From positions 310,001 to 374,000 of the forward strand of contig NZ_JAIVAI010000001.1 in the NCBI RefSeq assembly GCF_020171525.1: a DNA stretch of 64,000 bases. Reading direction: 5' to 3'. A program made the translations under genes and the position numbers. The notes under the pieces are model-generated. The model searched no databases. It saw only the letters and a program-made list of their open reading frames with translations, and was not told the DNA's origin. This document shows positions 60,613 to 64,000 of the stretch, piece after piece (within the stretch, counting starts at the first letter, position 1; each line of letters opens with the position of its first letter). Source of the stretch: Halobacillus yeomjeoni. Lineage in GTDB: Bacteria > Bacillota > Bacilli > Bacillales > Halobacillaceae.

Positions 60613-61122
60613 ATGCTAAAGGTACAAGAAATTCATGAAATTATTAAACTAATTGACGAATCCAATATTGATGAGTTCTGCTATGAAGCGGGTGGAACGA
60701 AGTTTTCCATGAAAAAAAATAAAGGAGAAGTAGTGGCCGCACAACCAGCTCAGGTTCAGCAGCCTGCTCCTGTTCAACAACCAGCTGCTCCACAACAGCA
60801 AGCTCAAACAGAAGGAAATGAACAAGCGAAAACGACGACTGAGAGCAAAGAAACGTCTGCTCAACAAGGCGGCAGTGATTATGATCAGGAGATTACGTCT
60901 CCAATGGTCGGAACATTTTATAATTCTCCGTCACCTGAGCAGGATGCATACGTGAAAGTCGGGGATCAAGTCAAAGAAGACTCTGTCGTTTGTATTGTTG
61001 AAGCGATGAAATTATTCAATGAAATTGAAGCGGAAGTTTCAGGTGAAATTGTTGAAATTCTTGTCAAAGACGGTGAATTAGTCGAGTATGGCCAACCGTT
61101 GTTCCGCGTCAAATCCAAATAA
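60613..61122 (+). CDS. accB: Biotin carboxyl carrier protein of acetyl-CoA carboxylase
   Basis: Carries CO2 on biotin for malonyl-CoA synthesis. The 169-residue protein has an N-terminal domain, a Gln/Ala/Pro-rich flexible linker (about 45-90, with [13 protein letters not shown]) and the biotinyl domain with EAMKLFNEI (Lys about 135, where biotin is attached). ATG 60613 follows AAGGAGTGCCAGAC. First gene of accB-accC-yqhY; overlaid by a FapR-like site upstream. Confidence 0.96.
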   Translation: MLKVQEIHEIIKLIDESNIDEFCYEAGGTKFSMKKNKGEVVAAQPAQVQQPAPVQQPAAPQQQAQTEGNEQAKTTTESKETSAQQGGSDYDQEITSPMVGTFYNSPSPEQDAYVKVGDQVKEDSVVCIVEAMKLFNEIEAEVSGEIVEILVKDGELVEYGQPLFRVKSK

Positions 61123-61137
61123 CGGGGGGTGTGTCTG

Positions 61138-62493
61138 TTGATAAAAAAAGTATTAGTTGCCAACAGAGGAGAAATTGCAGTCCGTATTATTCGTGCATGT
61201 AAGGAAATAGACATTGCTACTGTAGCTGTGTATTCAGAAGCAGACAAAGAGGCCTTACATGTCCAGCTGGCAGACGAAGCCTATTGTGTCGGACCTACAT
61301 TAAGTAAAGACAGCTATCTCAACTACACAAATATCTTGAGCCTTGCAACATTGACTGAGACTGATGCTATTCATCCGGGTTACGGCTTTCTTTCAGAGAA
61401 TGCTGAATTTGCAGAGATGTGTGAGGAATGTAACATTACGTTCATCGGACCATCCTCTTATGCGATTCAAAAGATGGGTACAAAAGATGTAGCACGTGAA
61501 ACAATGAGGGAAGCGGGTGTGCCGATTGTACCCGGATCCGAAGGAATCATCAAAGATGAGGCAGACGGCATCAAAGTAGCCGAAGAAATCGGCTACCCTG
61601 TCATTATAAAAGCTACTGCGGGCGGTGGCGGAAAAGGAATCCGCGTCGCTCGTAATGAAGAAGATCTTAAAAAAGGGATCCGTATGACGCAGCAAGAAGC
61701 GGAAACCGCGTTTGGTAATCCCGGAGTCTATATTGAAAAATACATTGAAAACTTCCGCCACGTGGAAATTCAAGTATTAGCAGATAACCATGGCAATGCT
61801 GTCCATTTGGGTGAGAGAGACTGTACCATTCAAAGACGTCTGCAAAAGTTGATTGAGGAAACACCTTCTCCTGCCATTGATGAAAAGATGAGAGCCAAAA
61901 TGGGCGATGCTGCCGTCAAAGCTGCACTAGCTGTGAACTATTCTGGTGCAGGAACTGTTGAATTCATTTATGATAAAGAAGAAGATAAGTTTTATTTCAT
62001 GGAAATGAATACAAGGATTCAAGTCGAACATCCGGTCACTGAAATGGTCACAGGAGTCGATCTGATTAAAGAAATGCTTCTGATTGCCAATGATGAAAAG
62101 CTTACTTTCAAACAGGAAGACATCAAATTCGAAGGCTGGTCTATAGAGTGTAGAATCAACGCTGAAGATCCATTCAAGAATTTCATGCCTTCAGCAGGCC
62201 GCATCGATATGTACCTGCCACCTGGTGGTTTCGGCGTTCGTGTTGATTCTGCAGCTTATCCTGGTTATATGATTCCTCCATATTATGATTCTATGGTAGC
62301 CAAGCTCATCACATATGGACGTGATCGCGATGAAGCGATAAAGAGAATGAGAAGAGCCTTAGATGAATTCGTAGTTGAAGGTGTTCATACAACGATTCCA
62401 TTCCATCAACGAATGATGGAGCATGAAATTTTTGTAGGTGGAGATTTCAACACGAAGTTTCTAGAAAAATATTCCATTATGAAAGATGAATAA
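61138..62493 (+). CDS. accC: Biotin carboxylase subunit of acetyl-CoA carboxylase
   Basis: ATP-grasp enzyme carboxylating biotin on AccB. The 451-residue protein shows [41 protein letters not shown], the EVQVLAD-like [12 protein letters not shown], and [15 protein letters not shown]. The start is TTG at 61138 after GGGGGGTG, giving [11 protein letters not shown] as in B. subtilis; an ATG at 61129 precedes the ribosome site. It lies 15 bases after accB. The carboxyltransferase genes accA/accD are elsewhere. Confidence 0.96.
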   Translation: MIKKVLVANRGEIAVRIIRACKEIDIATVAVYSEADKEALHVQLADEAYCVGPTLSKDSYLNYTNILSLATLTETDAIHPGYGFLSENAEFAEMCEECNITFIGPSSYAIQKMGTKDVARETMREAGVPIVPGSEGIIKDEADGIKVAEEIGYPVIIKATAGGGGKGIRVARNEEDLKKGIRMTQQEAETAFGNPGVYIEKYIENFRHVEIQVLADNHGNAVHLGERDCTIQRRLQKLIEETPSPAIDEKMRAKMGDAAVKAALAVNYSGAGTVEFIYDKEEDKFYFMEMNTRIQVEHPVTEMVTGVDLIKEMLLIANDEKLTFKQEDIKFEGWSIECRINAEDPFKNFMPSAGRIDMYLPPGGFGVRVDSAAYPGYMIPPYYDSMVAKLITYGRDRDEAIKRMRRALDEFVVEGVHTTIPFHQRMMEHEIFVGGDFNTKFLEKYSIMKDE

Positions 62494-62510
62494 GACAAGG
62501 AGTGGTCGAC

Positions 62511-62912
62511 ATGAGTGAAAAACAATTATTGAATGTAACTGATGGTTCTACTCTTGGAAATATTGAGATTGCTCCTGAAGTTATAGAGGTAATTGCTGGA
62601 ATTGCTGTTTCTGAAGTAGCTGGTGTGGCTGCTATGCGAGGAAATTTTGCATCAGGGGTTGCAGAGCGCTTAGGAAAGAAAGATCACGGCAAGGGCGTTA
62701 AAGTTGAATTGACAGAGCAAGGGATTTTAATCGATGCTTATGTTGTCATGGATTACGGTATCTCTATTCCAGATACCGCTCAAAAGATCCAAGATAATAC
62801 TAGACAAGCTTTGAAAAACATGACTGCTCTTGAAATTAAAGAAATCAACGTCCACATCGTTGGCGTGCAGATGGACGTCAAAGAAGAAGAGTCCGACCTG
62901 GAGGAAATGTAA
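62511..62912 (+). CDS. yqhY: Asp23/Gls24 family protein YqhY
   Basis: A 133-residue protein of the Asp23/Gls24 family, with IAPEVIEVIAGIAVSEVAGVAAM near the N-terminus and INVHIVGVQMDV toward the end. In B. subtilis YqhY is co-transcribed with accBC and its loss causes suppressors in acetyl-CoA carboxylase, suggesting a modulating role. ATG 62511 follows AAGGAGTGGTCGAC. It ends the acc operon at a terminator. Confidence 0.92.
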   Translation: MSEKQLLNVTDGSTLGNIEIAPEVIEVIAGIAVSEVAGVAAMRGNFASGVAERLGKKDHGKGVKVELTEQGILIDAYVVMDYGISIPDTAQKIQDNTRQALKNMTALEIKEINVHIVGVQMDVKEEESDLEEM

Positions 62913-62924
62913 CGGGGAGGTTCA

Positions 62925-62957
62925 GCCGGAAAGGGTTTACACCCTTTCTGGCTTTTT
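62925..62957 (+). terminator. Intrinsic terminator after yqhY
   Basis: GCCGGAAAGGGT / ACCCTTTCTGGC (one G:T pair), 4-base loop, five T residues. Confidence 0.85.
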
Positions 62958-63058
62958 GTTTATCATCAAAACAATAGCATTCTATAAAAGAACGTGAATG
63001 GCTTTTATCCATTTTAAATGTTATTATTCAAACGGATATTACTTAAAGGAGAATGAAG

Positions 63059-63436
63059 ATGAAACGACGAACTGCAAGAGAAAAAGCTTTTCAAGCTCTT
63101 TTCCAAATTAACAACAATGATATAAATACAGATGAAGCGATTCAACACGTGGTGGAGGATGCAGCTGTAGATGAATTTCTGCATCAACTTGTCCACGGGG
63201 TCATTGATCACAGAGACGAACTTGATGAATGGATATCTGACAACCTTGATAACTGGTCGTTCAACCGGTTGCCAAAAGTGGAGAAGACAGTCTTACGTAT
63301 GGCCGCTTACGAGTTTAAGTACAATGATGATGTACCTGGCCAAGTTGCCATCAATGAAGCTGTAGAGCTCGCTAAAATTTTCGGTGAAGAAGACTCCGGA
63401 AAGTTCGTCAATGGTGTTTTGTCAAAAATGATTTAA
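63059..63436 (+). CDS. nusB: Transcription antitermination factor NusB
   Basis: RNA-binding factor that joins NusE at boxA for rRNA antitermination. The 125-residue helical protein starts [16 protein letters not shown] and has [31 protein letters not shown] and the C-terminal [25 protein letters not shown], all family signatures. ATG 63059 is 7 bases after AAAGGAG and matches the family start; ATG 63053 lies inside that spacing. 23 bases before folD. Confidence 0.95.
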   Translation: MKRRTAREKAFQALFQINNNDINTDEAIQHVVEDAAVDEFLHQLVHGVIDHRDELDEWISDNLDNWSFNRLPKVEKTVLRMAAYEFKYNDDVPGQVAINEAVELAKIFGEEDSGKFVNGVLSKMI

Positions 63437-63459
63437 TTTAAAACGGGGGGATTACGAGA

Positions 63460-64000
63460 ATGTCTGCTGAAGTAATTTACGGGAAACAACTAGCTGAAGA
63501 CTTGAGGCAAGAAATGAAGCAAGAAGTAAGTGAACTGCATAAACAAAATATCTTTCCTAAACTTGTAGTCATTATTATAGGAGAAGATCCTGCTTCTAAG
63601 TCTTATGTGAAAGGGAAGCAGAAAGCTTCTGAGAAGATTGGAATGGATTCCGATTTGGTTGAGTTACCTGAGGAGACTTCTGAGGAGGAACTTCTGAATT
63701 TGATCGACCGTTTTAATCAAGATCGAACCGTTCACGGAATTCTCGTTCAACTTCCTCTGCCTGAACATATTCATGAACAAAAAGTGATTGAAGCTATAGA
63801 CCCTTCTAAAGATGTCGATGGCTTTCATCCTATTAATGTAGGAAAAATGCTTACAGGGCAGGATACTTTTTATCCTTGTACACCTTTCGGCATTTTGGTC
63901 ATGCTCAAGCGTGCTGAAATTGAATTAGAAGGAAAACATGTCGTCATTATTGGCAGAAGTAATTTGGTAGGAAAACCGGTGGGGCAGTTACTCTTAAATG
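63460..64000 (+). CDS. folD: Methylenetetrahydrofolate dehydrogenase/cyclohydrolase FolD, N-terminal part
   Basis: Bifunctional enzyme interconverting methylene-, methenyl- and formyl-THF. The first 180 residues show the catalytic SYVKGKQKASEKIGM (Lys about 54), GILVQLPLPEHI, DVDGFHPINVGK, CTPFGI and the Rossmann IGRSNLVGKPVG; the gene runs off the window. GGGGGGAT lies before ATG 63460. It follows nusB as in B. subtilis and connects with yqgN and gcvT in one-carbon metabolism. Confidence 0.95.
   Translation, partial: MSAEVIYGKQLAEDLRQEMKQEVSELHKQNIFPKLVVIIIGEDPASKSYVKGKQKASEKIGMDSDLVELPEETSEEELLNLIDRFNQDRTVHGILVQLPLPEHIHEQKVIEAIDPSKDVDGFHPINVGKMLTGQDTFYPCTPFGILVMLKRAEIELEGKHVVIIGRSNLVGKPVGQLLLN

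Overview
The window reads as ordinary chromosome from a spore-forming, low-to-moderate GC Firmicute of the family Bacillaceae, most likely a Halobacillus-like moderate halophile. Evidence for this is strong AGGAGG-type ribosome binding sites, frequent TTG starts, the spoIIIA operon and a SpoVAF-type protein, the comG competence operon, and gene order that follows the Bacillus subtilis yqfO-to-folD segment almost step by step. The genus is an inference from overall resemblance; the family is well supported. I see no prophage, insertion sequence, CRISPR array or integrated element.

Layout. 1-6 kb: end of yqfO, ispH, cshB, nfo, a YqfT-type protein, a membrane-anchored transglycosylase-like protein and a small membrane protein. 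6-10 kb: ispG, an NfeD-type membrane protein and a Na/Pi cotransporter. 10.1-10.8 kb: five tRNA genes (Met, His, Ile-CAT, Ser, Phe) behind two tandem promoters. 10.9-20.7 kb: sodA, an MFS protein, pbpA, then a Pho-box-controlled pstS-pstC-pstA-pstB-phoU operon and two yqzC/yqzD-like genes on the other strand. 20.8-34 kb: rpmG, yqgN, ldh, yqgO, gluP, an unknown membrane-anchored protein, spoVAF, yqgQ-glcK, ltaS, an iron-export-type ABC pair, yqgW, yqgX, yqgY and mgsR. 34-38 kb: the seven-gene comG operon on the minus strand, divergent from aroK. 38.5-45.5 kb: yqzE, yqhG-yqhH (minus), then a tandem glycine riboswitch and gcvT-gcvPA-gcvPB. 45.6-52.9 kb: an orphan oligopeptide-type permease, yqhL, a B12-dependent ribonucleotide reductase behind paired NrdR boxes, mntR, yqhO, yqhP and yqhR. 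52.9-64 kb: aroQ-papA-efp, spoIIIAA-AH, accB-accC-yqhY, nusB and the start of folD.

Functional themes. Isoprenoid synthesis contributes its last two MEP enzymes (IspG, IspH). Phosphate handling brings together a Na/Pi symporter, the Pst system with PhoU, and LtaS, which polymerises glycerol phosphate. Metal and oxidative stress genes are scattered through the region (sodA, fetAB, mntR, mgsR). One-carbon and glycine metabolism appears as yqgN, the glycine cleavage system and folD. Departures from the B. subtilis order are the interesting part: nptA-type gene, ldh, spoVAF, fetAB, aroK, nrdJ and a lone oppB-like gene are interpolated, while yqhQ and yqhV are absent.

No obviously new multi-gene system is visible. 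The most noteworthy signals are regulatory: NrdR boxes exactly 31 bp apart, a FapR-like site at accB, Pho-type direct repeats upstream of ltaS, a perfect 21-bp palindrome at the sodA promoter, and nested dyads at the gluP and mgsR promoters. B. subtilis comparisons are from general knowledge of that genome, not from a search.
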